This document shows, in pieces, positions 1-7,693 of a stretch of DNA of 11,218 bases. The stretch spans positions 10,665-21,882 of the forward strand of contig JAPLER010000346.1 in the NCBI GenBank assembly GCA_026391115.1. The letters are read 5' to 3'. Both the position numbers and the translations under genes were made by a program. The DNA is from Bacteroidota bacterium (GTDB lineage Bacteria > Bacteroidota > Bacteroidia > Chitinophagales > Chitinophagaceae). How positions within the stretch are numbered: position 1 is the first letter of the stretch; every line of letters starts with the position of its first letter. Below the pieces are notes generated by a model. That model saw nothing but the letters and a program-made list of their open reading frames with translations. It was not told the origin of the DNA and ran no database searches.

Positions 1-516
1 AAAAAATTAACACCTGATATTTTTGCAGATATTTTTACCAATTTTAATGATGATGCACTTGCCCTATTTTTAAACTTAAAAACACGAGAAGCTATTGCGA
101 AGGAAAGAGAACGTTATACAAAAGGTGTATACTCACCATACAAAAACTTAGTGTGGTTTCATTTGATAGAAACAGCTACTAATGAAATCATTGGTTCTTG
201 TGGTTTTCATACTTGGTACAAAGATCATAGCAGGGCTGAGATTGGTTATAATATTATTGAAGATGCAAATAAGCAAAAGGGTTTAATGAGTGAGGCTGTT
301 GCATTTGTGCTGGATTATGGTTTTAATACAATGCAACTAAATAGAGTTGAGGCGTTTGTTGGTCCCAATAATATTCCTTCTTTAAAAATAATGTCTAAAT
401 TTGGCTTTGAAAAAGAAGGTTATTGCAGAGAACATTATTGCTTTGATGGAGTGATAGACGATTCTGTTTTATTTGCATTGTTGAAGAAAAATTATTTGAT
501 AGCGAATAGTCGATAA
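1..516 (+). CDS. GNAT family N-acetyltransferase (RimJ/RimL-like), 5' end missing
   Basis: The reading frame is open from the first base of the window, so the start codon lies just outside and 171 codons are visible. RimJ/RimL-type enzymes are usually about 170-185 residues, so probably only a few to about a dozen residues are lost. The fold markers of the family appear in order: a strand with IIGSCGFHTW, then AEIGYNI, the acetyl-CoA loop region (DANKQKGLMSEA), a helix and the strand NRVEAFVGPNN, then SLKIMSKFGFEKEG and the final strand. These proteins transfer an acetyl group from acetyl-CoA to an amine, either a protein N-terminus or a small molecule. The substrate cannot be told from sequence. 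An internal GTG at 151 is a possible start for a gene caller, but the homologous N-terminal part (LTPDIFADIF...) is upstream of it, so I reject that start. The gene ends with TAA, 88 bp before the next gene on the same strand. Confidence 0.85.
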   Translation, partial: KKLTPDIFADIFTNFNDDALALFLNLKTREAIAKERERYTKGVYSPYKNLVWFHLIETATNEIIGSCGFHTWYKDHSRAEIGYNIIEDANKQKGLMSEAVAFVLDYGFNTMQLNRVEAFVGPNNIPSLKIMSKFGFEKEGYCREHYCFDGVIDDSVLFALLKKNYLIANSR

Positions 517-561
517 TTAATACTTGAAAGAAAATGAAATATATGACAATAAACGACTTTG

Positions 562-603
562 CTTAAACCCAAAGACTAAAACCTAACACCTAAAACCCAA
601 ACA
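562..603. repeat. Degenerate 7-bp tandem repeat, about six units of CTAAAAC
   Basis: Six consecutive heptads can be read without gaps: CTTAAAC, CCAAAGA, CTAAAAC, CTAACAC, CTAAAAC and CCAAACA. The unit length of 7 is not a multiple of 3, and the array contains a stop codon in the frame of the next gene, so it is non-coding. It fills almost half of the intergenic space and ends 1 bp before the TTG start of the EI24 gene. On the plus strand the units are almost free of G. Function is unknown. It may simply be a simple-sequence expansion. Confidence 0.6.
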
Positions 604-604
604 T

Positions 605-1387
605 TTGTTTAAAGAAATTATCATATCAATACAGTCTTATTTCCAAGCACATCAATTTATAAAAAAACATAAATTGTGGTTATGGATTTTTTTACCAGGA
701 TTGGTTTATACTTTATTAATGTTGGTTGCTTATGTTTATTTCTCTCAACAAGCAACAGGCTTATTAAAATTAATTACACTAAAATTAGGTTTGGGCGAAT
801 GGTTACAACGTAATCAAAGTGGTTTATTAGGTTTTGTATTTACATTTAGTTTAATGATTGTGTGGATAGTTCAAATGTTTTTATTTATATCGCTGTTCAA
901 GTTTTTATTTTTAATAGTTGGCTCGCCTGTATTTAGTTATTTAAGCGAAAAAACAGAAGCTATTATCGAGGGCCGAGATTTTCCTTTTAGTTTTGTGCAA
1001 TTATTAAAAGATATTGTAAGAGGAATAAGAATTGCTGTGAGAAATACTGTGTGGCAAACTGTATATATGTTTACCATTTTTATTATTAGTTTTTTTCCTG
1101 TATTAGGTTGGTTTTTCCCATTAGTTGCTGTTGTAATTGAGTGTTATTATTATGGTTTTAGTATGCTAGATTACAGTATGGAACGTCACAAAAAAACTGC
1201 ATCTCAAAGTATATATTTTATTGGTCAGCACAAAGGTTTAGCTATTGGCAATGGGCTTATATTTTACTGTTTGCATATTATACCTATTTTAGGATGGTTA
1301 ATTGCACCAGCCTATGCTGTAATTGCAGCTACGCTTAGTTTAAGCAACCAAAATTTAGAAGAGGCAGATGTAGTAAAAATTACATAG
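605..1387 (+). CDS. EI24 domain / CysZ-like integral membrane protein
   Basis: This 260-residue membrane protein belongs to the EI24 (CysZ-related) group. Hydrophobic segments lie roughly at residues 23-46, 72-107, 150-187 and 208-245. The conserved stretch SPVFSYLSEKTE follows the second segment, and the last segment contains IIPILGWLIAPAYAV, both typical of the group. CysZ in proteobacteria imports sulfate, but Bacteroidota members are only annotated by domain, so transport of sulfate is not claimed here. The start is a TTG: the frame is closed by TAA at 584-586, and the first start-like codon after it is 605, giving MFKEIIISIQSYF, which looks like a natural N-terminus for the family. The gene ends with TAG inside the end of the convergent threonine aldolase gene, an 8-bp tail-to-tail overlap. 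Confidence 0.85.
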   Translation: MFKEIIISIQSYFQAHQFIKKHKLWLWIFLPGLVYTLLMLVAYVYFSQQATGLLKLITLKLGLGEWLQRNQSGLLGFVFTFSLMIVWIVQMFLFISLFKFLFLIVGSPVFSYLSEKTEAIIEGRDFPFSFVQLLKDIVRGIRIAVRNTVWQTVYMFTIFIISFFPVLGWFFPLVAVVIECYYYGFSMLDYSMERHKKTASQSIYFIGQHKGLAIGNGLIFYCLHIIPILGWLIAPAYAVIAATLSLSNQNLEEADVVKIT

Positions 1388-2396
1388 CATTAATTCTCTC
1401 AATCGTTTTATTTACCATTTCATTTGTAATATCTAAATGCACTACAACCCTTACTTGTGTGGCAGATATTGCGAACATCAAGATATTTTTTTTCTTCATT
1501 TTTTCTACAAAATCTTGCGGTGTTACTTCTTTTTTTAAAGAGAAAATAATGATATTAGTTTCTACAGGCAAAACCTTATCAACAAAGCTTTTTTGAATTA
1601 AAGCTTCTGCAATTTTTGCTGCATTAATGTGATCTTCTTTTAATCTGTTAATATTATTCTCCAAAGCATACAAACCAGCAGCAGCTAAGTATCCAGCTTG
1701 TCTCATCCCTCCTCCAAAAACTTTTCTTATTCGTCTTGCCTTTTTAATAAAATCTTTATTGCCAATAATTAAACTACCCACAGGTGTACCCAACCCTTTA
1801 CTTAAACAAATAGAAATACTGTCAAACACTTCTCCATATTGTTTTGGAGTTTCATTTTTGACAACTAATGCATTAAACAATCTTGCCCCATCTAAGTGAA
1901 GTTTTAAATGATGTTTAACACAAACTTCTTTTATTTTAACAATTTCTGTAAAATCATAACAACTACCCCCACCCCTATTGGTTGTATTTTCTAAACTTAC
2001 CAAACTTGTCATCGCCTTATAATCTTCAAAAGCGTTGATACTATTTTCAACTTGTTCTGCATTGATTCTACCTCTATCTCCATCAATTACATTTACACTA
2101 CAACCACTATTAAAAGCAATACCACCGCCTTCATATTGATGAATGTGGCTGCCTCTTTCGCAAATCACTTCATCGCCGGGTTGGGTGTGGCATTTAATTG
2201 CAATTTGATTGGTCATTGTGCCACTTGGACAAAATAAACTTGCTTGCATAGCAAACATTTTTGCTGCAACATTTTCAAGTTCATTAATAGTTGGGTCTTC
2301 GCAAAATACATCATCACCCACTTTAGCTTTAAACATACTTTTAAGCATTGCCATAGAAGGTTGGGTTACTGTATCACTTCTGTAATCTATTGTCAT
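1380..2396 (-). CDS. ltaE: Low-specificity L-threonine aldolase (PLP-dependent)
   Basis: The product is a 338-residue cytoplasmic enzyme that splits L-threonine or L-allo-threonine into glycine and acetaldehyde, of the beta-eliminating lyase/threonine aldolase family of fold-type I PLP enzymes. The hallmarks are all present: an N-terminal DYRSDTVTQPS, the PLP-phosphate region CPSGTMTNQ near residue 58, ERGSHIHQYEGGG, LENTTNRGGG, the cofactor-binding HLDGARLFNA (Asp169, Arg172) and the Schiff-base lysine in ICLSKGLGTPVGS (Lys200). Length matches the family. I chose the ATG at 2396 because the protein then begins MTIDYRSDTV as in homologues. An in-frame TTG at 2414 would add six residues. The gene lies 47 bp after the broken SGNH gene on the same strand and ends convergently with the EI24 gene. 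All key residues look intact. Confidence 0.92.
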   Translation of the reverse strand: MTIDYRSDTVTQPSMAMLKSMFKAKVGDDVFCEDPTINELENVAAKMFAMQASLFCPSGTMTNQIAIKCHTQPGDEVICERGSHIHQYEGGGIAFNSGCSVNVIDGDRGRINAEQVENSINAFEDYKAMTSLVSLENTTNRGGGSCYDFTEIVKIKEVCVKHHLKLHLDGARLFNALVVKNETPKQYGEVFDSISICLSKGLGTPVGSLIIGNKDFIKKARRIRKVFGGGMRQAGYLAAAGLYALENNINRLKEDHINAAKIAEALIQKSFVDKVLPVETNIIIFSLKKEVTPQDFVEKMKKKNILMFAISATQVRVVVHLDITNEMVNKTIERINAM

Positions 2397-2443
2397 ACTA
2401 AATATTTTTTGCAAGTCTTTTTCCTTTTTGATGATATATTTTC

Positions 2444-2776
2444 CTAATGCGTAGCTATGGTTTGTAGTAATTTATCTGAAAACATCTTACTGTAAACGCT
2501 GGCTCCATAAGCATTCAAGTGCAGTACATTATAAAAATATTTTTTATCAACCATTGATTCACTAAAGTCAAAAAAGAAAATATTTTTATTGTCTGCTATA
2601 CTGTTTAAAGTTTGTCTAAACGCTGTGATATCAATTATTTTTTGCCCTTTAGGCATATAAATTGGCGAAATTACTATTACTACTTTTTTATTATTTTTTA
2701 CTAGATGTTGAACAGTTTCTTTATATGCTTTTACAATGCTACTATCAATTTTAATAGGTATAGGTTTGGCATATTT
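2444..2776 (-). pseudogene. Severed C-terminal part of the SGNH-like MBOAT partner, after an in-frame TGA
   Basis: Reading on past the TGA at 2777-2779 in the same frame gives 110 more codons with no further stop until TAG at 2444-2446. The continuation starts KYAKPIPIKID, includes a beta-strand-like KKVVIVISPIYMP, and ends with LHLNAYGASVYSKMF, which is the C-terminal block V of SGNH hydrolases carrying the catalytic His (codon 293 of the whole gene). This shows that it is the missing end of the gene at 2777-3397 and not an independent gene. An ATG at 2656 could start a 70-residue product, but it would begin in mid-domain. The block V Asp of the usual DxxH is Asn here (NVLH, codon 290). Confidence 0.8.
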
Positions 2777-3397
2777 TCAAATAGTATCTTGGTCTGCTTC
2801 CCAATTTCTATAAACTCTTGTTTGTCCCTTTAAACTATCAATATTTTTTTTATGAGAGATAAAATTTTTTAAGCCAATAAAACTATTTAAATAATAGTTA
2901 CTGCTTGCTGCAATGTATTTATAAAATGGAATATATCTGCACTTGAAAGTTAAATCTGGTTGAATGTTATGCAAACTTTTATATACATTATTATTAGAAA
3001 TACAAGGTAAAAATCTTTCAATTTCATTAACTGCTTTTAGTTTTTCAAACGAAAAAATGGCTTCGCTTAATACAACTATCTTGGTGTTTTTAGATGAGTT
3101 ACTTAATTCGTCAATTAATCCTTTATACTGCAAAAACCTTGTACCATTTAATGAAAAATTATAGGCAGTTTGATGTAATGTACTTTCTATAATATCGCAA
3201 TCATAGCCCATTTCACCAACGGAAGAACTAAAAATAGCAATGCTTGGTGCATTAATATTATTACATATTTTAATGGGCTTTGCAAATACGCTTGTAGTGT
3301 TTTGCCTGATGCCAAATCCAATTATACCATCTACAATTACTAGTATAACAACTAGAAAAATTACAAACTTAATTGATAAAATAATTTGTTTTTTCAT
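2777..3397 (-). CDS. SGNH/GDSL-hydrolase-like exported protein, N-terminal fragment ended by premature TGA
   Basis: The 206 residues begin with a short basic end and one hydrophobic segment (about 8-28), as expected for an inner-membrane-anchored periplasmic protein. They continue with a block-I-like SIAIFSSSVGEMGYD (Ser57-59, where family members often have GSS or GDS), a block-II-like YNFSLNGTRF, and a strand KIVVLSEAIF. Proteins of this layout sit next to AlgI-type MBOAT genes and act as the extracytoplasmic partner in polysaccharide O-acylation (compare AlgJ/AlgX, DltD). Here the ATG lies only 2 bp after the MBOAT stop codon, so translation is probably coupled. The frame is stopped by TGA at 2777-2779, but the same frame stays open down to 2444 and carries the C-terminal His block. 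The full gene would have about 317 residues. As written the product lacks its catalytic His and is probably inactive. Family assignment is moderate, because the motifs are degenerate. Confidence 0.7.
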   Translation of the reverse strand: MKKQIILSIKFVIFLVVILVIVDGIIGFGIRQNTTSVFAKPIKICNNINAPSIAIFSSSVGEMGYDCDIIESTLHQTAYNFSLNGTRFLQYKGLIDELSNSSKNTKIVVLSEAIFSFEKLKAVNEIERFLPCISNNNVYKSLHNIQPDLTFKCRYIPFYKYIAASSNYYLNSFIGLKNFISHKKNIDSLKGQTRVYRNWEADQDTI

Positions 3398-3399
3398 TA

Positions 3400-4848
3400 T
3401 TAAAACTGAAAGTAAATAAATTGTTTTGTATCAAAAACACCTGCAAACAATATTGCCATAATAATTAAATAATAAAAACTCCATTGAACAACTTTTGGCA
3501 TTTGATATAGCATTAAGTGCTTTTTATTTGATACTAGATAATCTAATAAAAAACTCAATGGCAACAACATAAATGTTAATATAAACTGCCAAAAAGGCAA
3601 ACCCAAAAAAGTTCCTTTTAAACCATGTACATCATTGCTGGTATATAATTTAAAATAGTTATTGCTGCTAGTAAAAACCGTTGCTATCATTTGTTTTGCT
3701 ATACCAATATTAGTTGCTCTAAAGAATATCCAAGCTAAAGAAACAAATAAAAAAGTAACAGATACAGAAATAATAGAAGGTATTTTTATTTTAAGAAAAT
3801 ATTTATTTGCGACAGTAAAAACAATCAAAGCAAATACATGCAATAAACCCCAAGTAATAAAAGTATAATTAGCTCCATGCCATAGTCCACTAAGTGCAAA
3901 TACAATTAATAAATTTCTATAAAATATTAAGTTTGCTTTTCTGTTACCACCAAGTGGTATATACACATAATCTTTAAACCAAGTTGATAGTGAAATATGC
4001 CATCTACTCCAAAACTCATTCACATTTTTTGAAATATATGGCTGTTTAAAATTTTGCATTAACGTAAAACCCATTGAACGAGCAATGCCAATAGCGATGT
4101 AACTATATCCTGCAAAGTCGCAATAGATTTGAATGGCAAAAAACAACATTGCAACTACGATTGATAAGCCACTCCATTGCCCTTTGTAATGATTAAAAAC
4201 TGTATCAACAGGAATTGCTAATCTATCTGCAATAAAACACTTCATAAACAAGCCAAACAGTACCAACCTTAAACCTGAATAGAAGAGTTTAAAATCGAAT
4301 TTCTTTGGTAGGTGAAATTGGTGCAACATATTTTGTGGACGTTCAATTGGTCCAGCAACGAGCTGAGGAAAAAACATTACATACAAAGCATAAATACCTA
4401 AATGCTTTTCAGGTTTTTGATTACTTCTATATACCTCAACTGTATAGCTTATTGCTTGAAAAGTATGAAAGGATAAACCAATAGGCAGTATAATATCAAG
4501 ATGCTTTAACCTTGTTTTTAGAAAAGGCAAATAGATTGATAGATGATTTATATTATCTACAAAAAAATTGAAGTATTTGAAAAAAAATAAGATGCTCAAA
4601 TTGCCAAGAAGACTTAATAGAAGCCATTTTTTCTTATGCCGTGCATCAACTCTAGCGATTTGCAATCCAGCAAAATAATCAATTAAAATAACTGCAAAAA
4701 GTATTAATATATATACAGGAATAAAGTACATGTAAAATATACAACTAGCAATTAATAACAGTAGCCATCTATACTTGTGTGGCAATAAAAAGTAAAGTGG
4801 AATTACAAGTATTGAGAATATGAGAAATTCGAGCGAATTGAAAAGCAT
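3400..4848 (-). CDS. AlgI-like MBOAT family O-acyltransferase
   Basis: The 482-residue polytopic inner-membrane protein has the full set of signatures of the AlgI branch of membrane-bound O-acyltransferases: LPIGLSFHTFQAISYTVEVYR (about 121-141), PQLVAGPIERP (161-171), QIYCDFAGYSYIAIGIARSMGF (240-261), NEFWSRWHISLSTWFKDYVYIPLGG (277-301) and GLWHGANYTFITWGLLH (321-337), where His324 is the conserved MBOAT histidine. About ten or more hydrophobic segments are visible. Length is normal for the family. AlgI-type proteins pass acyl groups, usually acetyl, across the membrane to a periplasmic partner that decorates an exported polysaccharide. The polymer here is unknown, since no polysaccharide synthase is in the window. 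The start is ATG, preceded by the largest gap in the leftward block, so this may begin its own transcript. It is followed 2 bp later by the broken SGNH partner. Confidence 0.93.
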   Translation of the reverse strand: MLFNSLEFLIFSILVIPLYFLLPHKYRWLLLLIASCIFYMYFIPVYILILFAVILIDYFAGLQIARVDARHKKKWLLLSLLGNLSILFFFKYFNFFVDNINHLSIYLPFLKTRLKHLDIILPIGLSFHTFQAISYTVEVYRSNQKPEKHLGIYALYVMFFPQLVAGPIERPQNMLHQFHLPKKFDFKLFYSGLRLVLFGLFMKCFIADRLAIPVDTVFNHYKGQWSGLSIVVAMLFFAIQIYCDFAGYSYIAIGIARSMGFTLMQNFKQPYISKNVNEFWSRWHISLSTWFKDYVYIPLGGNRKANLIFYRNLLIVFALSGLWHGANYTFITWGLLHVFALIVFTVANKYFLKIKIPSIISVSVTFLFVSLAWIFFRATNIGIAKQMIATVFTSSNNYFKLYTSNDVHGLKGTFLGLPFWQFILTFMLLPLSFLLDYLVSNKKHLMLYQMPKVVQWSFYYLIIMAILFAGVFDTKQFIYFQF

Positions 4849-4867
4849 AAAAATATTGAGACACGAA

Positions 4868-4883
4868 AATAGTAAAAACTATT
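4868..4883. other. Small inverted repeat in the MBOAT upstream region
   Basis: AATAGT and ACTATT form perfect 6-bp arms around a 4-bp loop, about 20 bp before the MBOAT start. On the minus strand the loop is TTTT and the second arm runs into TTCG. Five of the six pairs are A-T, so a stem would be weak. It could be a weak end signal for the TerC transcript or a leader element, or chance in AT-rich DNA. Confidence 0.25.
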
Positions 4884-4892
4884 ATGGAGATT

Positions 4893-4925
4893 ATGTTATA
4901 GTTTATTTAAATACCTATTAACAAA
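4893..4925 (-). promoter_or_regulatory. Candidate promoter for the MBOAT operon (weak)
   Basis: On the minus strand a TTTG (4925 to 4922) is followed after 21 bp by TATAACAT (4900 to 4893). The TTTG and its spacing fit the -33/-7 arrangement of Bacteroidota promoters. The downstream box begins with TA but does not have the expected TTTG, so the match is partial. It lies in the 97-bp gap between terC and the MBOAT gene, the natural place for a promoter in this block. Confidence 0.25.
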
Positions 4926-4945
4926 AACATTAATAAATTACTACT

Positions 4946-5905
4946 TTAAGCATTTTCTACAATATGCTCTATTCCTTTTTTATTTTTGAAAATTGAATAA
5001 ATTATTGAAGTTGCGATACAAATTACTATAACAAATAGTGAAATAATGATAATACTATTTTTTGAAATATATGGTTCTATAAAATGCTCCAGTAACATTT
5101 TTAAGCCAATAAAAATTAAAACTATAGCAATACCTTGTGGCAAATAATCAAATTTTGCAACTGCACCACGTAGTAAAAAAAATAGACTACGCAAGCCCAG
5201 CACTGCAAAAATATTTGAAGTATAAATAACCATTCTATCTCTTGAAATGCCCATAACAGCTGGTATTGAATCTAAAGCAAAAATTAAATCTGTAAAGGCA
5301 AGCATTACAATTACAACAAATAAAACTGTGTAAAGTGGTTTACCATTTCTTCTTAAAAAAAATTTACCATTTATATCTTCCATTGTTATTGGCAAAAACT
5401 TGTTAAGCAACTTGAATACTTTACTTTCTTCCGGATGATATTCATCTTCTTCCTTTGCAAAAAACATTTTATAACCTGTGTAAATAAGAAAAGCTCCAAA
5501 AAAATATAACAACCAAGTTGCTTTATTAACAACAGCTACCCCTACTGTTATAAATAAAATTCTTAATACAATAGCCATTAAAATACCAATAAGCAAAACG
5601 CGTCCGTAATGTTTTTCTTTTACTTTAAAAGAAGAAAAAATAATAATGAATACAAATATGTTATCAATACTTAAGCTCCACTCCATTACGTAAGCACTTA
5701 TATATTCCATTGCTGTTTGATGCCCATTTTGCAACCAAACAAAAACAAAAAAAGACAATGCTAATATCACCCAAAACGATGTTTGATATAAAGCTGTTTT
5801 AATACTGATGGTTTTATTTTTTTTGCTAAGTAACCCCAAATCAAATACCAATGCAAAAAGCATTACAATACCAAAAACTAAATATGTAATTTGAGTAGAG
5901 GGCAA
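4946..5905 (-). CDS. TerC family integral membrane protein (Alx/TerC-type metal exporter)
   Basis: The 319-residue protein has about nine hydrophobic segments and the two acidic membrane motifs that define the TerC family: EWSLSIDNIFVF (residues 75-86, with Asp81) and TDLIFALDSIPAVMGIS (205-221). GRVLLIGILMAIVLR (101-115) between them is also typical. An acidic cytoplasmic loop follows at about 150-162. Members such as Alx and TerC are linked to manganese export and to tellurite resistance clusters. No ter operon partners are present here, so a role in metal homeostasis or metallation of exported proteins is more likely than tellurite resistance. The start appears to be TTG: the codons before it are ATT, TTC and then a stop, and no ATG is available nearby. 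It lies about 13 bp after gldG and is probably co-transcribed with it. Confidence 0.92.
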   Translation of the reverse strand: MPSTQITYLVFGIVMLFALVFDLGLLSKKNKTISIKTALYQTSFWVILALSFFVFVWLQNGHQTAMEYISAYVMEWSLSIDNIFVFIIIFSSFKVKEKHYGRVLLIGILMAIVLRILFITVGVAVVNKATWLLYFFGAFLIYTGYKMFFAKEEDEYHPEESKVFKLLNKFLPITMEDINGKFFLRRNGKPLYTVLFVVIVMLAFTDLIFALDSIPAVMGISRDRMVIYTSNIFAVLGLRSLFFLLRGAVAKFDYLPQGIAIVLIFIGLKMLLEHFIEPYISKNSIIIISLFVIVICIATSIIYSIFKNKKGIEHIVENA

Positions 5906-5918
5906 AATGAATTAATAA

Positions 5919-7628
5919 TTAGGGATGATTGAAAGTATATTTCTTTTTTCTTAAATATTGCATTGCCACACCTAACAAAAGTATTAAAGTCAATGGCAAC
6001 AGGATATTTAATAATTGCCAAAAACTTTTCTCGTCTTTTACTTTTGTTTTATCCAATAATCTTAAAGTATAATCTTTATTACGAGTCTCAATAATCGCAG
6101 CATTGCCTACCATAAAGTCCAAACAATTCATCAAAAATTCTTTATTCGCAAATTCATAATTTTCAAATTGCTGCACACCCATTGGCAAAGGTCCTTGAGA
6201 TTGAGTTATTATGTTTGTAACTAAATCTCCATCGCTTACAACTATTTGCTGGCTTGACTTAGCTGCATTTGCTATAAAAGCAACGCCAGTATATTTTGCT
6301 GCAGTATCTTTTCCTGGTTGTGTTAATCTATTTGTAAAAAGTGAACTAAATTTACCTTCCAATAAAACAGCAACAGGCTTATAACTTTCTCTATAAAGTC
6401 TAGGGTCTACATCGTGACCCACATTTTGCAAACTCACCAAGTTGGGGGTACTAATAATTCTACTATTGGTATCGCTTGCCAACAAAATAGTTTTCTCAAT
6501 TCCCTTTGATTGAACAGTATCAATACTTGATGGGAAAATGCTCAACACTTGGTCCAAATTTTTTGAAATAGGATGATTGCTAGGATTGGTTAATAATGGA
6601 TAATATGGAAAAGGTACTCTATCAATTTGCGGCTGCCCACCATTATTACCAATTACCATTGGTTGTTTAGCACAGTTTAAATCCTGCAACAAATTACTGT
6701 TAATTCTCACCCCATAGTGAAACAAAATATCATCTAACTCAAGGTTTTTATCAAATGCAATAAAGTCTGTTCTTTGGCTACGCATCAAGCTGTCAAACTC
6801 TGCATACAATCTATCAACACACCAAATAATCTTGCCACCTTGCATAATGTATTGATCAATTTTTATTTTATCAATATCAGTAAAAGGCAATGAAGGTTTA
6901 ACAATAATTAAAGCTTTTATACTATCTGCATTTAATTGTTGTAATTTCAAATTAATTGGTCCAAAACGATAGTTGTCAGTTACAGTTTTAATCAAGTCAT
7001 CAACTGTTGCATTTAATGGTTCGCCATTGCCTGTCGCATAGCCAATAAATGGTTTAGTAGATTTTGATAATTTATCAATTGCATCGTCAAATTTAAACTC
7101 TAATAATGCTTCGCTAAAGTTTAGTGTACTTTCTTCATCCTGCCCACTTCTACCACTCATTAAATCAATAGCTTTCGTTTTGCCTTTATACCTGACTACT
7201 GCTGCTGGAAAAATAAGTTGCTCTGTTTTTTCACCATCTTCTCTGTTTAATTGATTGTTAAAAGGTTTAACACCTAAGTAAGTTAAACTATCTGTTAAAT
7301 AAGCTTTTGCAGAGTCATTCAAACCCTCTCCTGGCTTAACAAACTTGAATGATAATTTGCCATTACTCACTTCTCTAAAATTACTCAGCAATTCTTCTGT
7401 AGCCAAACTCAGTTTTCTAAATCCACTGCTTAAGTTACCTTTTAATAGCACTTCAACTTCTACTTTATCATCTAGGTTTTTTAGTAAATCTTTGGTAGCG
7501 TTGCTTATAGAAAATCTTTTTTCGCTAGTTAAATCCAACTTGGCGTGTACATTGATTGATATATACATTACCATTCCAAAAGCTATTACTAAGAATAACC
7601 ACCAGTATTTTTGTTGAAATAATTTCAT
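5919..7628 (-). CDS. gldG: Gliding-motility ABC transporter-associated protein GldG
   Basis: The 569-residue protein has one N-terminal transmembrane segment (about 11-30), a long extracytoplasmic domain of the ABC-type uncharacterised transport family, and a C-terminal transmembrane segment (about 541-558) with a short basic tail. Recognisable family stretches include LDLTSEKRFSIS just after the first segment, KPFIGYATGNGEP, QYIMQGGKIIWCVDR, the HYGVRI region, and VVSDGDLVTN near the end. Length agrees with GldG. In Flavobacterium johnsoniae GldG works with GldA (ATPase) and GldF (permease). Here the upstream neighbour is a penicillin-binding protein gene and the downstream one is terC, so gldF is not adjacent. 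The start is ATG, 65 bp after the PBP fragment. Confidence 0.88.
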   Translation of the reverse strand: MKLFQQKYWWLFLVIAFGMVMYISINVHAKLDLTSEKRFSISNATKDLLKNLDDKVEVEVLLKGNLSSGFRKLSLATEELLSNFREVSNGKLSFKFVKPGEGLNDSAKAYLTDSLTYLGVKPFNNQLNREDGEKTEQLIFPAAVVRYKGKTKAIDLMSGRSGQDEESTLNFSEALLEFKFDDAIDKLSKSTKPFIGYATGNGEPLNATVDDLIKTVTDNYRFGPINLKLQQLNADSIKALIIVKPSLPFTDIDKIKIDQYIMQGGKIIWCVDRLYAEFDSLMRSQRTDFIAFDKNLELDDILFHYGVRINSNLLQDLNCAKQPMVIGNNGGQPQIDRVPFPYYPLLTNPSNHPISKNLDQVLSIFPSSIDTVQSKGIEKTILLASDTNSRIISTPNLVSLQNVGHDVDPRLYRESYKPVAVLLEGKFSSLFTNRLTQPGKDTAAKYTGVAFIANAAKSSQQIVVSDGDLVTNIITQSQGPLPMGVQQFENYEFANKEFLMNCLDFMVGNAAIIETRNKDYTLRLLDKTKVKDEKSFWQLLNILLPLTLILLLGVAMQYLRKKKYTFNHP

Positions 7629-7693
7629 TGTTATAGATACAAAATTCTCGTTTCTTATATTACTTATTTATTCTTCAATATCGCATAAATAAA

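Noticed and set aside
557..574. CTTTG/CAAAG inverted repeat as a terminator after the GNAT gene
   Set aside because: Five-base arms, an 8-base loop and no following T-run make it too weak, and it overlaps the heptad repeat.
2052..2447. Plus-strand open frames opposite the threonine aldolase gene
   Set aside because: The minus strand carries a complete, well-conserved enzyme here. The plus-strand translations have no recognisable domain and are frame shadows.
2777..2779. Genetic code 4 or 25 (TGA read as Trp or Gly) as the explanation for the split gene
   Set aside because: It is the only internal TGA in any gene here, Trp is encoded by TGG in the other genes, and recoding cannot explain the PBP deletion.
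4849..4945. A small RNA or riboswitch in the gap before the MBOAT gene
   Set aside because: Only a weak AT hairpin is visible, with no recognisable aptamer pattern.
7629..7693. Promoter for gldG in the 65-bp gap
   Set aside because: A GAATTTTG resembling a -7 box is present near the start, but no TTTG lies at the proper distance upstream. The evidence is too thin to annotate.
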